Shown: positions 7,221-16,359, counted from the first letter of the stretch. The stretch is 64,000 nt of DNA from Palsa-504 sp963739135 (GCA_963739135.1 CAVTZG010000017.1:310001-374000); one strand, 5' to 3'. Numbers and translations: made by a program. The notes: generated from the letters alone by a model not told the origin.

Positions 7221-10200
7221 ATGAGCACCGGCGATAGCCCCGGCGAGACCGAGCTGACCTTCCCGGGCGACGGCGAGATGGCGCGCCGGATGCGGGCCTA
7301 CCCCTGGGCGAGCTCGCCGCTGGGCGATCCGCGGGGCTGGCCGGGCAGCCTGCGCACCGCGGTCCGGATCTGCCTGACCTCCCGCTTCCCCATGATCGTC
7401 TGGTGGGGCGAAGAGCTGCGCTTCCTCTACAACGACGCCTACCTGCCGTTGCTGGGCAACAAGCACCCGGCGCTCGGCTCGCCGGGCCATCAGGTCTGGA
7501 GCGAGATCTGGGACACGATCGGCCCGATGCTCGATTCCGTCATGCACACAGGGCGGGCCACCTGGTCGGAGGACCTGCTGCTGCCCATGGACCGGCACGG
7601 CTACTGGGAGGAGACCTACTGGACCTACTCCTACAGCCCGCTGCACGACGAGGACGGGACCGTGCGCGGGGTGTTCACGGCGGTCAAGGAGACCACCGAG
7701 GAAGTGGTCGGGCGCCGCCGGCTGGCCGCGCTGCAGGACCTGGGCGCCCAGGCCGGGCAGGCGCGCAGTGTGGCGGAGGCGTGCGGCCTGGTCGTTCGGT
7801 CCCTAGAAAAGGCAAGCCGGGACGTGCCGTTCGCGGCCATCTACCTGCGTGGGTCCGACGGTGGCCCGCCGGCACTGGCCGGCAGCAGCGGGCCAGACGG
7901 GCCCGGCGGCTGGCCGGTGGCGGAGGTCCTGCGCAGCGGCGAGCCGGTCACGCTGACCGATGTGATCGCCCGGTTCGGGGAGCTGCCGGCCGGCGGGTGG
8001 GAGATGCCCCCGTCCGAGGCGATGGTGCTGCCGCTGATCGGGGGAACCGGTGAGGCAGCCGGAGCCATCGTGCTGGCCGCCCGCGCCGGGCGGCCCCTGG
8101 ACGAGGGCTACCGGTCGTTCCTGGGCCTGGTGGCCCAGCAGACCGCGGCGCTGGTGAGCGGCGCGGTGGCCTACCAGGCCCAGCTGCGCCGGGCCGAGGA
8201 GCTGGCCGAGCTCGACCGGGCCAAGACGACCTTCTTCTCCAACGTCAGCCACGAGTTCCGCACCCCGCTGACGCTGATCATGGGCCCGGTGGAGGAGCTG
8301 CGGGCCCGGCTCGACCCCGCGGATGCCGCCGCGGCCGGGGAGCTGGACGTGATCTACCGCAACGGCCTGCGGCTGGGCAAGCTGGTCAACACCCTGCTCG
8401 ACTTCTCCCGGATCGAGGCCGGCCGGATGCGGGCCAGCTTCGAGCCGCTCGACCTCGGGCCCTTCACCACCGAACTGGCCAGCGTGTTCACCTCGGCCGT
8501 GCAACGGGCGCGGATGCATTACGACGTGGACTGCCCGCCGCTCAGCGCGCCGGTCTTCGTGGACCGGGAGATGTGGGAGAAGGTGGTCTTCAACCTGCTG
8601 AGCAACGCGCTGAAGTTCACCCTCGAAGGTTCGGTCAGCGTCCGGCTCCGCGAAGAGGACGGGCACGCGGTGCTCCGCGTCGCGGACACCGGGGTGGGCA
8701 TCGCCGCGGCCGAGATCCCGCGGTTGTTCGACCGGTTCCACCGGATCGAGAACGTGCCGTCCCGGTCCAACGAGGGCAGCGGCATCGGGCTGGCCCTGGT
8801 CTGGGAGCTGGTCGGCCTGCACGGGGGAACGATCACGGTGGAGAGCGCCGAACGGGTGGGGACCACGTTCACCGTCAGGATCCCGTTCGGCCGCGGGCAC
8901 CTGCCGGACGAGAACGTGGCCGCCGGGGGCGGGTCGCATGCCGTGTCGGCGGCCGCGACCCCGTTCCTGCTCGAGGCCATGGGCTGGCTGCCCGCCGACC
9001 CCGACCTGGTGGAGACGGCGCCGGAGGCGCTGGGCGCCGGGGTGGTACGCCGCGACGCCGACGGCAAGCCGGGCCCGGCACGCGTGCTGCTGGCGGACGA
9101 CAACGCGGACATGCGCGAGTACCTGGAACGGCTGCTGCGGCCGGGCTACGCGGTCACGACCGTCACCGACGGCCAGGCGGCCCTGGAGGCCGCACGGGCC
9201 GACCCGCCCGACATCGTCATCAGCGACGTGATGATGCCCCGCCTCAGCGGGCTGCAGCTGGTCGCGGCGCTGCGCGCGGACCTGCGCACCGAGGAAGTGC
9301 CGGTGCTGCTGCTGTCCGCCCGGGCCGGGCACGAGGCGGCGATCGAGGGCCTGGAGGCCGGCGCGGACGACTACCTGGTCAAGCCGTTCTCGGCCGCCGA
9401 GCTGCTGGCCCGCGTCCGGGCCAACGTGGAGCTGGCGCGGCTGCGCACTCACCACGCCCGCTGGCGTACCGCCCTGCTTGACTCGCTGCACGAGGCCTTC
9501 TTCCTCCGCGAGGACGACGGATCGGTCGTCGAGGTCAACGCCGCCTTCACCGACATCCTGGGGTTCGGCGCCGAGGGGCTGCCGTACCTGGCGCCGCATC
9601 CGTGGTGGCCGGACGAGCGGGCCGATCCCGAGGGCTACCAGATGCTCTGGGACGGCCTCGAGCGGATGCGGAACGATCCCAACGGGAGCTTCACCGTCCC
9701 GCTCAACCGCCGCGACGGGCGGCGGATCTGGGTTGCGGGCAGCTTCAACGAGGTCCGGGACCCCGAGAACGGGCGCCGCATGCTGGTGGGGACATTCCGC
9801 GACGTCACCGCCGAGCATTACGCGGTGCAGCGAGAGGCGGCGCTGGCCGCCATGGGACTGGTGGTGTCCCGGGCCGGAAGTGCCGTCCAGGTGCTGCACG
9901 AGGCGCTGGAGGAACTGCACCGCTTGTGGCGGGCCCGGGAGGTGACCGCCGTGACCTGGACGGGAGCCGACCAGGTCACGGTGACCTCGACTGGGGACGC
10001 ACAGGCCTGGGACGCGTTGCCGCCCGGGCTCCGTGACGCGTTCTCGGTGCTGCGGGAACAGCCCGTGCTGATGCCGACGGCCGACACGCCGGGCGGAGCC
10101 GGAGTCAGGCTCGAGCATCCGGCGGGAACCCTGGGGATATGGATCGACCTGGGCTCCGGCCGGGTGCTCAGCGCCGAGGACCGGACCCTGCTCAGCCTGG

Positions 10201-11345
10201 TCGGCGGGTACATCGGCCAGGCGCTGCACCGCGCCTACCAGGCCGATCAGCAGCGCGAGACGGCGCTGACCCTGCAGCGCGCGATCCTCGGCCCGTCCCG
10301 GCTGCCCGCCGGGTTCGCGGTCCGCTACGAGCCCGCCACCCGCCCGCTCGAGGTCGGCGGCGACTGGTACGACATCATCGAGCTGCCGGACGGGCGGATC
10401 GGCATCATGGTGGGCAACTGCGTCGGGCACGACCTGGGCGCGGCCACCGTCATGGGCCAGCTGCGCAGCGCCTGCCGGGCGCTGCTGCTGCAGGACGCCA
10501 GCGCGGGCCAGGCCCTGACGGCCATCGACCGGTTCGCGTCGTCCGTGCCGGGGGCCGAGTGCGCCACTGTGTTCTGCGGCATCCTCGATCCGGGGACCGG
10601 GGAGCTCAAATACTCCAGCGCCGGGCATCCGCCGGGGATCGTGGTGCATCCCGATGGTGGTGCGGTGCTGCTTGACGGCGGGCGGTCGTTGCCGCTGGCG
10701 GTGGGCCAGGATTTCCGGCGGGACGAGGCGGGGTATGTGCTGCCGCCGCGCTCGACGCTGCTGCTGTACACCGACGGGCTGGTCGAGCGGCGGGGCCAGG
10801 CGATCACCGAGGGCATCGCGGCGGTAGGCGAGGCGATGCGGGAGACGAGTGACGCCTCGCTGGAGGACCTGGCCGCTCAGGTCATGACGCGGCTGGCGCC
10901 CGCCGGGGGTTACGAGGACGACGTGGCCCTGGTGGTCTATCACCATCCCGCGCCGCTGGACATTTCGTTCTCCGCGGAGTCGGAGCAGCTCGCCTCGGTG
11001 CGGGCCCGGCTCCGGGGATGGCTGCGCAGCTGTGACGTCGGCACCCGGGTGGCGCAGGACGTCCTGGTCGCGGCGGGCGAGGCCATCGCCAACGCGATCG
11101 AGCACGGCCATCAGCATGTGCCCGACCAGCAGGTGCGGCTCCGGGCGGTCTCGACGACGAACCAGTTGCGCCTTACCATTTCCGACACCGGCCGGTGGCG
11201 TTCGTCGCCGCCTGGTGACCGCGGCCTGCGCGGGCACGGCATCGCGCTGATGCGGGCCTTGATGCAGCAGGTCATCATCGAGCCCGGGCCGACCGGGACC
11301 ACCGTCGACCTCTACCTGGAGATCAGCAATGGCCACCCCGCTTGA
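7221..11345 (+). CDS. Hybrid sensor kinase / response regulator / PP2C (SpoIIE) phosphatase / anti-sigma-type ATPase
   Basis: 1374 residues, cytosolic, no membrane helix. Domain order: PAS-like sensor (about 30-160, FPMIVWWGEELRFLYNDAY), GAF (170-315), HisKA with phospho-His in FSNVSHEFRTPLTLIMG (about 338-350), HATPase_c (440-560, DTGVGIA, GSGIGLAL), receiver (about 620-735, LLADDNADM, phospho-Asp in DIVISDVMMP, KPFSAAELL), second PAS (750-860), second GAF (870-1000), SpoIIE/PP2C phosphatase (1030-1225, GGDWYDI, GHDLGAATVMG, YTDGLVERR, YEDDVALVV) and a C-terminal HATPase of the RsbW/SpoIIAB type (1240-1370, GEAIANAIEHG). It overlaps the STAS gene by 17 bases, so both are translated together. 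The design suggests that a sensed signal controls dephosphorylation of the STAS partner and thus sigma-factor release. Signal unknown. Confidence 0.93.
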   Translation: MSTGDSPGETELTFPGDGEMARRMRAYPWASSPLGDPRGWPGSLRTAVRICLTSRFPMIVWWGEELRFLYNDAYLPLLGNKHPALGSPGHQVWSEIWDTIGPMLDSVMHTGRATWSEDLLLPMDRHGYWEETYWTYSYSPLHDEDGTVRGVFTAVKETTEEVVGRRRLAALQDLGAQAGQARSVAEACGLVVRSLEKASRDVPFAAIYLRGSDGGPPALAGSSGPDGPGGWPVAEVLRSGEPVTLTDVIARFGELPAGGWEMPPSEAMVLPLIGGTGEAAGAIVLAARAGRPLDEGYRSFLGLVAQQTAALVSGAVAYQAQLRRAEELAELDRAKTTFFSNVSHEFRTPLTLIMGPVEELRARLDPADAAAAGELDVIYRNGLRLGKLVNTLLDFSRIEAGRMRASFEPLDLGPFTTELASVFTSAVQRARMHYDVDCPPLSAPVFVDREMWEKVVFNLLSNALKFTLEGSVSVRLREEDGHAVLRVADTGVGIAAAEIPRLFDRFHRIENVPSRSNEGSGIGLALVWELVGLHGGTITVESAERVGTTFTVRIPFGRGHLPDENVAAGGGSHAVSAAATPFLLEAMGWLPADPDLVETAPEALGAGVVRRDADGKPGPARVLLADDNADMREYLERLLRPGYAVTTVTDGQAALEAARADPPDIVISDVMMPRLSGLQLVAALRADLRTEEVPVLLLSARAGHEAAIEGLEAGADDYLVKPFSAAELLARVRANVELARLRTHHARWRTALLDSLHEAFFLREDDGSVVEVNAAFTDILGFGAEGLPYLAPHPWWPDERADPEGYQMLWDGLERMRNDPNGSFTVPLNRRDGRRIWVAGSFNEVRDPENGRRMLVGTFRDVTAEHYAVQREAALAAMGLVVSRAGSAVQVLHEALEELHRLWRAREVTAVTWTGADQVTVTSTGDAQAWDALPPGLRDAFSVLREQPVLMPTADTPGGAGVRLEHPAGTLGIWIDLGSGRVLSAEDRTLLSLVGGYIGQALHRAYQADQQRETALTLQRAILGPSRLPAGFAVRYEPATRPLEVGGDWYDIIELPDGRIGIMVGNCVGHDLGAATVMGQLRSACRALLLQDASAGQALTAIDRFASSVPGAECATVFCGILDPGTGELKYSSAGHPPGIVVHPDGGAVLLDGGRSLPLAVGQDFRRDEAGYVLPPRSTLLLYTDGLVERRGQAITEGIAAVGEAMRETSDASLEDLAAQVMTRLAPAGGYEDDVALVVYHHPAPLDISFSAESEQLASVRARLRGWLRSCDVGTRVAQDVLVAAGEAIANAIEHGHQHVPDQQVRLRAVSTTNQLRLTISDTGRWRSSPPGDRGLRGHGIALMRALMQQVIIEPGPTGTTVDLYLEISNGHPA

Positions 11346-11631
11346 GCTCTCGACCCGTCACGGCGGGGACGGAACCCTGGTCGTGAGCGCGGTGGGCGAG
11401 ATCGACATGAGCAACGCTGACCAGTTCCGTGCGGCGCTCGAGGCGGCCGCCGCCGCCGGCGGGCGTTTTGTCGTCGACCTGACCGGGGTGGGGTACCTCG
11501 ACAGCGCGGGGATTCACGCTCTTTATGCGGTAGCGCCGCAGATCCGGCTCATCACCAGCGAGCTGCTGTCGCCGGTGCTGGACATCTCGGGGCTGTCCGG
11601 CATCACCTCGGTGCGGGAACCGCAGGACTGA
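11329..11631 (+). CDS. STAS-domain anti-sigma factor antagonist
   Basis: 100 residues, the normal size for SpoIIAA/RsbV-type proteins. The phosphorylatable serine lies in VDLTGVGYLDSAGIHALY (D-S-A-G motif). The N-terminal strand pattern LELSTRHGGDGTLVVSAVGEIDMSNADQF is typical. The kinase and phosphatase for this site are both present in the overlapping upstream gene (RsbW-like ATPase and PP2C domains), so the pair probably forms a partner-switch module. The cognate sigma factor is not nearby. The last 29 bases overlap the convergent helicase gene. Confidence 0.92.
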   Translation: MATPLELSTRHGGDGTLVVSAVGEIDMSNADQFRAALEAAAAAGGRFVVDLTGVGYLDSAGIHALYAVAPQIRLITSELLSPVLDISGLSGITSVREPQD

Positions 11632-13435
11632 GCCGGTTATGCGGGCCCGGCGGGGGCCGGAGGAACGGGCTCGGCTCGCCGGTGCCAGAGACGTAGAGGT
11701 GGTCCCGGGCGCGGGTGCAGGCCACGAACAGGACGCAGCGTTCTCGCTGCAGGTCCTGAGCGTGCGCGGCGGCGTCCTCGGTCTCCGGGGTGACCGCCGC
11801 CGAGGCGGGCACCAGGCCCTGCTCCACGCCGATGACCGCGACCGCCTGGAATTCCAGGCCCTTCATGGCGTGCATGGTCCCGGCCAGGACGGCCTTGGTG
11901 CTCCCCCGGCCGTTCAGCGAGACCGTCGCGATGCCGGCGGCCTCCAGGGCGGCGCGGGCCTCGCGGACCAGGGCGGCGGACCGGGCGGCCACCCCGATGG
12001 CGTTCAGCTCGATGCCGTCGGCGAGCCACGAGCAGATCCGCTCGGTGAGCAGCGCGAGTTCTTCGGACCGGTTGGCGGCCGTCTCTACTAGCGGTGCCGG
12101 CCCGTGCATGGGCGAGCGATAGCCGAGCAGCGAGTCCACCTCGCCGTCCAGTCCGGTCACCGGCTCGTTGCCGAGCAGCGGCACCGCCCAGTTGAGGATC
12201 TCCTGCGTGGTCCGGTAGCTAAGCGACAGCCGCCGGCTCCGTCCCCGGACGGTGATCCCCAGGCTGGCCAGGGAGACCCGGTTGTCGTAGACGCGCTGGT
12301 GCGGGTCGGCCGCGATGAACAGGTCGTCCGGGCCCGGCGCGACCGCCGCGCGGAGCAGCCGCCACTGCGACGGGTGCAGGTCCTGGGCCTCATCCACCAG
12401 GATGTGCCGGTATCGGGGCCTCGCCTTCTGCCAGAGCAGGCGCGTGGCCTCGTCGGCCAGTTGCAGGTGCGTGGACTCGCGGGTCGCGGTCAGTTCGGCC
12501 GTGACCCGCTGGACGGCCTGCCAGACCTGGGCGCGCTGGGCCTTGGTCAGCGGCCGCCCGCGGCCGGTGCGCGGGCAGATCAGGTACGCCTGCTCGGTGC
12601 GCAGGCCCTTGGCCAGGATGACCTGCTCCCACTCGTTCCGCAGGAAAGAGGGGGTGAAGGCCAGCCCGATATCGGCGGCCGCCTGCGCCCAGCGCGCTTG
12701 CTGCACCCGTCCGTCCGCGATAGCGGGAGTGCCGCGGGCCAGCTTGACGACGCCATAGGCCAGCCGGTCGACGTTCAGCACCTCGATCCGGTTCCGCACC
12801 GTCAGGTCCTGGATCAGCAGGTCAAGCTGGGCGGACAGGGCGACGGCCAGGTTGCCGGTGAAGGTGGTCACGAGGACCTGCGCACCGCGCTCGGCCAGGA
12901 AGGCCGCGCGGTGCAGCAGGGTCACCGTCTTGCCGGTGCCGGGACCGCCGGTCACCTGGGCCGGGCCGGCGTAGCTGGCGTGGTAGGCGACCTCGCGCTG
13001 GCTGGGGTGCAGGAAGGTACGCCAGGCCTCGAACGGATGGGCGAGGATGCGCTGCTGCTCGTCCGGCCCGGAGACGTACGTGACCTGCATCTTGCTGACG
13101 CCGAACCGGTGGCTGGTCGCGTAGGCATCGGCCTGGTCCCGCGGCAGGACCGTGACCAGGCAGTACGTGTCCGCTGTCGGACCCGGGAAAGCGGTCGCGC
13201 CCGCGGCAGCCGTCAGGCCCTGGGCCACGGGGGCGAGCACGACGCCGCGCCAGCGGCCGTTCACCGGCATGATGCGGATCCGGTCGTCGCGGCTGTGCTG
13301 GGGCTTCTCCAGCTGCTGGGCCGGGTAGGGGTGGCGGGCGAACTTGGCCACGGCAGCATCCACGGCGACCTGGACGTCCTTGTCCAGCTTCGCGTACTCC
13401 GCCAGGAAGTCTCTGGAGATCGCCAGGCGAGCCAC
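11603..13435 (-). CDS. UvrD/Rep-type superfamily 1 helicase with RelE-like N-terminal domain
   Basis: 610 residues. Residues about 1-115 look like a RelE/ParE-type mRNA-interferase fold (FLAEYAKLDKDVQVAVDAAVAKF, DDRIRIMPVNGRWRGVVLAP, DTYCLVTVLPRDQADAYA). The helicase part has Walker A QVTGGPGTGKTVTLLHRAA (about 160-178), motif II ILVDEAQDLHPSQW, motif III-like FIAADPHQRVYD, and motifs V/VI TMHAMKGLEFQAVAVIG and CTRARDHLYVSG. It is shorter than PcrA/UvrD (about 700 residues). The start is a GTG at 13435 with GGAGGG upstream. The role is uncertain: DNA or RNA helicase, repair or defence. The toxin-like N-terminus is recurrent in actinobacterial homologs as far as I know, so it is likely a real fusion. 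Confidence 0.85.
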   Translation of the reverse strand: MARLAISRDFLAEYAKLDKDVQVAVDAAVAKFARHPYPAQQLEKPQHSRDDRIRIMPVNGRWRGVVLAPVAQGLTAAAGATAFPGPTADTYCLVTVLPRDQADAYATSHRFGVSKMQVTYVSGPDEQQRILAHPFEAWRTFLHPSQREVAYHASYAGPAQVTGGPGTGKTVTLLHRAAFLAERGAQVLVTTFTGNLAVALSAQLDLLIQDLTVRNRIEVLNVDRLAYGVVKLARGTPAIADGRVQQARWAQAAADIGLAFTPSFLRNEWEQVILAKGLRTEQAYLICPRTGRGRPLTKAQRAQVWQAVQRVTAELTATRESTHLQLADEATRLLWQKARPRYRHILVDEAQDLHPSQWRLLRAAVAPGPDDLFIAADPHQRVYDNRVSLASLGITVRGRSRRLSLSYRTTQEILNWAVPLLGNEPVTGLDGEVDSLLGYRSPMHGPAPLVETAANRSEELALLTERICSWLADGIELNAIGVAARSAALVREARAALEAAGIATVSLNGRGSTKAVLAGTMHAMKGLEFQAVAVIGVEQGLVPASAAVTPETEDAAAHAQDLQRERCVLFVACTRARDHLYVSGTGEPSPFLRPPPGPHNRLSPAVPAPR

Positions 13436-13584
13436 CGGTTATGCCCTCCCATTGCCAGCGGTTCCCGAGCTGGCTTGTCCAGAGGGTAGACCGAATCCGG
13501 AGTGGCCGGGTCACCTTTCGCCCGCCCCGGGCCGGGTGTGGCGTTGGAACTGGGTGTGGCGTTGGAACCAGCCGATCTTGCGGC

Positions 13585-13611
13585 TGTCACGTCTGGCCGG
13601 GCTGTCGCGTC
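13585..13611 (+). promoter_or_regulatory. ECF41-like promoter (TGTCAC ... CGTC) upstream of AhpD-like gene
   Basis: TGTCAC at 13585-13590 and CGTC at 13608-13611, 17 bases apart, 38 bases before the ATG at 13649. ECF41-type sigma factors are reported to use TGTCACA/CGTC-like elements and often control carboxymuconolactone-decarboxylase-family genes. An ECF41-like sigma gene lies at 37382-38311. An 18-base tandem duplication (about 13535-13570) lies just upstream. Confidence 0.45.
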
Positions 13612-13648
13612 AGCAAGGGTGTATCAGCGACAAGGCAAGGAGATCATC

Positions 13649-14122
13649 ATGGAGGCACGTCTCAACCACACCGACAGCGCCGTTGCGGCCAGGGTCGCGA
13701 AGTACCTCATCTCGGCGGGCAAGGTCGTGTCGGACTCAGGCCTGCCGGCCGCGACGCAGCACCTGGTGGAGATCCGGGCCAGCCAGATCAACGGCTGTGC
13801 CTACTGCACCGACATGCACACCAAGGACGCCGCGCACGCCGGGGAAACCTCGGTGCGCCTCAACCTGGTCGCGACCTGGCGGGAGGCCACGGTCTTCACC
13901 GAGGCCGAGCGGGCTGCGCTGGAACTGGCCGAGCAGGGCACCCGTATCGCCGACGCCGCCGGCGGGGTGACCGACGAGGTATGGGCGAATGCCGCCAAGC
14001 ATTACGACGACGACCAGCTCGCAGCCCTGGTCTCGCTCATCGCCCTCATCAACGCCTGGAACCGCATGAACGTCATCACCCAGCAGCCCGCCGGCGACTA
14101 CCAGCCCGGCCAGTGGAGCTGA
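13649..14122 (+). CDS. Carboxymuconolactone decarboxylase / AhpD-like alkylhydroperoxidase family protein
   Basis: 157 residues. The core has the redox motif NGCAYCTDMHTKDA (CxxC followed by H at +3/+4), the signature of AhpD-like peroxidase proteins. The surrounding helices (LVEIRASQINGC, RLNLVATWREATVFTEAERAALELAE, LVSLIALINAWNRMNV) fit the family. It likely reduces hydroperoxides with two cysteines, in the cytosol. The ATG at 13649 has AAGGAGAT upstream; the longer frame from 13502 runs through promoter sequence and is not favoured. It is a single-gene unit, probably driven by the ECF41-like promoter noted upstream. Confidence 0.9.
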   Translation: MEARLNHTDSAVAARVAKYLISAGKVVSDSGLPAATQHLVEIRASQINGCAYCTDMHTKDAAHAGETSVRLNLVATWREATVFTEAERAALELAEQGTRIADAAGGVTDEVWANAAKHYDDDQLAALVSLIALINAWNRMNVITQQPAGDYQPGQWS

Positions 14123-14203
14123 CGAGGGCAACGTGGCAAACCATGATCGTGGGCAGTTCGGGCCAAACCGGTTACCGGGCTTCGCGGTGCGGAAACGGCT
14201 TGT

Positions 14204-14320
14204 GCAGAAATCCAGCTGCTGTGGGCGGTACGCAACGATCCGGTCGCACGCGGGCTGTTCCTCGACAGCCTGACCGCCTCGACCGCCCTCGCCAGCCGGA
14301 TGCTGCTGGTGGCAGTCTGA
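14204..14320 (+). pseudogene. C-terminal gene remnant (unrecognised)
   Basis: A 38-codon stretch without start or ribosome site reads EIQLLWAVRNDPVARGLFLD, then SLTASTALASRMLLVAV and a stop. Composition and amphipathic pattern look like genuine coding sequence. I cannot name the family; a regulator C-terminus is possible. Confidence 0.3.
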
Positions 14321-14329
14321 ACGTCCCGG

Positions 14330-14788
14330 CTAGTCGCGGGCGGGCGCGCCGCTCCTGGTGAGCGGCCGGGTGTCGCGGGGGCGGAGCGGTTCGCCGCAGG
14401 CCTGGCAGATGACCTCTGCCGTCACCTGGTGGCCGCAGTGGTGCTGCAGGACCAGCGGCGGGCCGGCCTCGCCGGCCAGGTACTGATCGCCCCAGCGCAT
14501 CAGCGTGACGATGACCGGATACAGGTCGCGGCCCGCGTCGGTCAGGTGGTACTCGAAACGAGCCGGGTGATCGCTGTAGCGCCGCCGCTCGAGGATCCCG
14601 GCGCCGACCAGGGTGCGGAGCCGGGCCGCCAGCGTGTCGCGGGGCGCCCCGGTGCGGCGGACCATCTCGTCGAACCTGCGGTTGCCGAGGAAGACCTCGC
14701 GCACGGCCAGCAGCGCCCACTTCTCGCCAACCACGTCCAGGGTGCGGGCGATCGAGCACGGCCGCGGCTCGGCCGGGGTACTAGCCAT
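14330..14788 (-). CDS. HxlR-family transcriptional regulator
   Basis: 152 residues. The winged-helix pattern of HxlR proteins is clear: PCSIARTLDVVGEKWALLAV, then RRFDEMVRRTGAPRDTLAARLRTLVGAGILERR, and YHLTDAGRDLYPVIVTLMRWGD. The C-terminal tail has a CxxC-like pair (HHCGHQVTAEVICQACGEPL), which could bind metal and is common in one branch of the family. It is divergent from the MFS gene at 14881, with about 92 bases between starts, so it very likely controls that pump and itself. The start at 14788 is chosen because homologs begin a few residues before the Cys-Ser-Ile motif; 14806 is possible. Confidence 0.9.
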   Translation of the reverse strand: MASTPAEPRPCSIARTLDVVGEKWALLAVREVFLGNRRFDEMVRRTGAPRDTLAARLRTLVGAGILERRRYSDHPARFEYHLTDAGRDLYPVIVTLMRWGDQYLAGEAGPPLVLQHHCGHQVTAEVICQACGEPLRPRDTRPLTRSGAPARD

Positions 14789-14880
14789 AGGCCGATGATA
14801 CCTCATCAGTTGGTTTTCTGGACTCACCGGCGTGGACTGGGTTATAGTACATCCAGATTCCGGACTTACTAGGAGGACGG

Positions 14881-16359
14881 GTGGCAAGCTCCACTCCCCC
14901 GGCGACCGCGGCGGACTCCCGGCGGGTCACCGCCGTGGTCGGCGTGCTGTCCCTGGCCGTGTTCATGTCCAGCCTGGACCTGTTCATCGTCAACCTGGCG
15001 TTCCCGTACATCAGCAGGCAATATCCGGGCACCAGCCTGAGCTCGCTGTCCTGGGTGCTCAACGCCTACACGATCGTGTTCGCGGCGGTGCTGGTGCCGG
15101 CCGGGCGGTGGGCGGACCGGATCGGGCGGCGGCGGGTCTTCGCGGCCGGGCTGGCGGGGTTCACGCTCGGGTCGGTGCTGTGCGCCCTGGCGCCGGGGGT
15201 AGGCCTGCTGATCGCCGCCCGGGTCATCCAGGCGGCCGGGGCGGGCGCGATGGTGCCCGCGTCGCTGTCGCTCCTGCTGGCCGCCGTGCCGCCTCAGGCC
15301 CGGGCCAAGGCCATCGGCACCTGGTCGGCCCTGGGCGCCCTGGGCGCGGCGCTCGGCCCGGTCATCGGCGGCAGCCTGGTCCAGGTCAACTGGCGCTGGG
15401 TGTTCTGGATCAACGTGCCGGTCGGGCTGGCCGCGGTGGTGCTGGCCGCCCGGGTGGTGCCGGAGAGCCGGGACCCGGAGTCGCGCGGCAGGCCCGACCT
15501 GATCGGCGCCGTCCTGCTCGCCGCGGCCGTCGGCCTGGTCGCGCTGGCCCTGGTCAAGGCGCCCGGCTGGGGCTGGGACTCGGCCGGATTCATCGGCCTG
15601 CTGGCCGCGTCGGTGGCCTGCGGCGCGGGCATGGTCTGGCGTTCGCAGCGGCACCATTCGCCGGTCATCGAGCTGGAGCTGCTGCGGTCGCGGACGTTCA
15701 GCGGCGCGTTCGCCGCCTCGATCTTGTACTACGCCGGGTTCGGCGCGTTCGTGCTGAGCGCGGTGGAGTTCCTCACCGGCGTGTGGCGCTACTCCGCGGT
15801 GGACGCCGGGCTGGCCATCGCGCCCGGGCCGCTCATGGTCCTGCCGTTCGCCCGGTTCGTGGCACCCCGGCTGGCCGTCACGCTGGGCGGGCCGGGACGG
15901 GTCGCCGTGATCGGCTGCCTGGTCAACGCCCTGGCGCAGCTGCTCTGGCTGTGGCGGATCCAGACTTCCCCGGCTTACGTGACCCACCTGCTGCCCGCTC
16001 AGCTGCTGGGCGGCGCCGGGGTCGGGCTGACCATCCCCTCGCTGCTCGGAGCGGGGAGTGCCACGCTGACGCCAGCGCGGTTCGGCACCGGGAGCGGGAT
16101 ACTGAATATGGCCCGGCAGATCGGGACGGTGCTCGGGGTGGCCGGGCTGGTGGCCGTCCTGTCCCGCGTGTCGGCGGCTGATCCGGTCCCGGCCTACCGC
16201 AACGGGATAGTGATGATCATCGCCTTCTTCGCCGCTGCGGGCGCGGTGTCCGCGGTGCTGCTGACCGCCCGCCCGGTCCCGGTCGTGGAGCCGGCACCTG
16301 TCGGCCCGGGCCTGGCCGTAGAGCCGCAGGAGGTCCGCGACACGCCCGTCAGGAGATAG
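14881..16359 (+). CDS. MFS drug/metabolite exporter, DHA2 (EmrB-like, 14 TM)
   Basis: 492 residues with 14 predicted membrane segments. Family motifs: motif C-like LDLFIVNLAFPYI in helix 1, motif A RWADRIGRRRVFAAGL in the first cytosolic loop, and VIQAAGAGAMVPASLSLL in helix 4. It is a proton-driven exporter of the inner membrane; the substrate is unknown. GTG start with TAGGAGGA upstream. It is divergent from the HxlR regulator, a common efflux arrangement that implies induction by the substrate. The stop is followed immediately by a copy of the dispersed element. Confidence 0.92.
   Translation: MASSTPPATAADSRRVTAVVGVLSLAVFMSSLDLFIVNLAFPYISRQYPGTSLSSLSWVLNAYTIVFAAVLVPAGRWADRIGRRRVFAAGLAGFTLGSVLCALAPGVGLLIAARVIQAAGAGAMVPASLSLLLAAVPPQARAKAIGTWSALGALGAALGPVIGGSLVQVNWRWVFWINVPVGLAAVVLAARVVPESRDPESRGRPDLIGAVLLAAAVGLVALALVKAPGWGWDSAGFIGLLAASVACGAGMVWRSQRHHSPVIELELLRSRTFSGAFAASILYYAGFGAFVLSAVEFLTGVWRYSAVDAGLAIAPGPLMVLPFARFVAPRLAVTLGGPGRVAVIGCLVNALAQLLWLWRIQTSPAYVTHLLPAQLLGGAGVGLTIPSLLGAGSATLTPARFGTGSGILNMARQIGTVLGVAGLVAVLSRVSAADPVPAYRNGIVMIIAFFAAAGAVSAVLLTARPVPVVEPAPVGPGLAVEPQEVRDTPVRR

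Noticed and set aside
7803..11336. 1177-codon minus-strand open frame
   Set aside because: Antisense shadow of the hybrid kinase; composition is typical of a high-GC reverse frame and no domain is visible.
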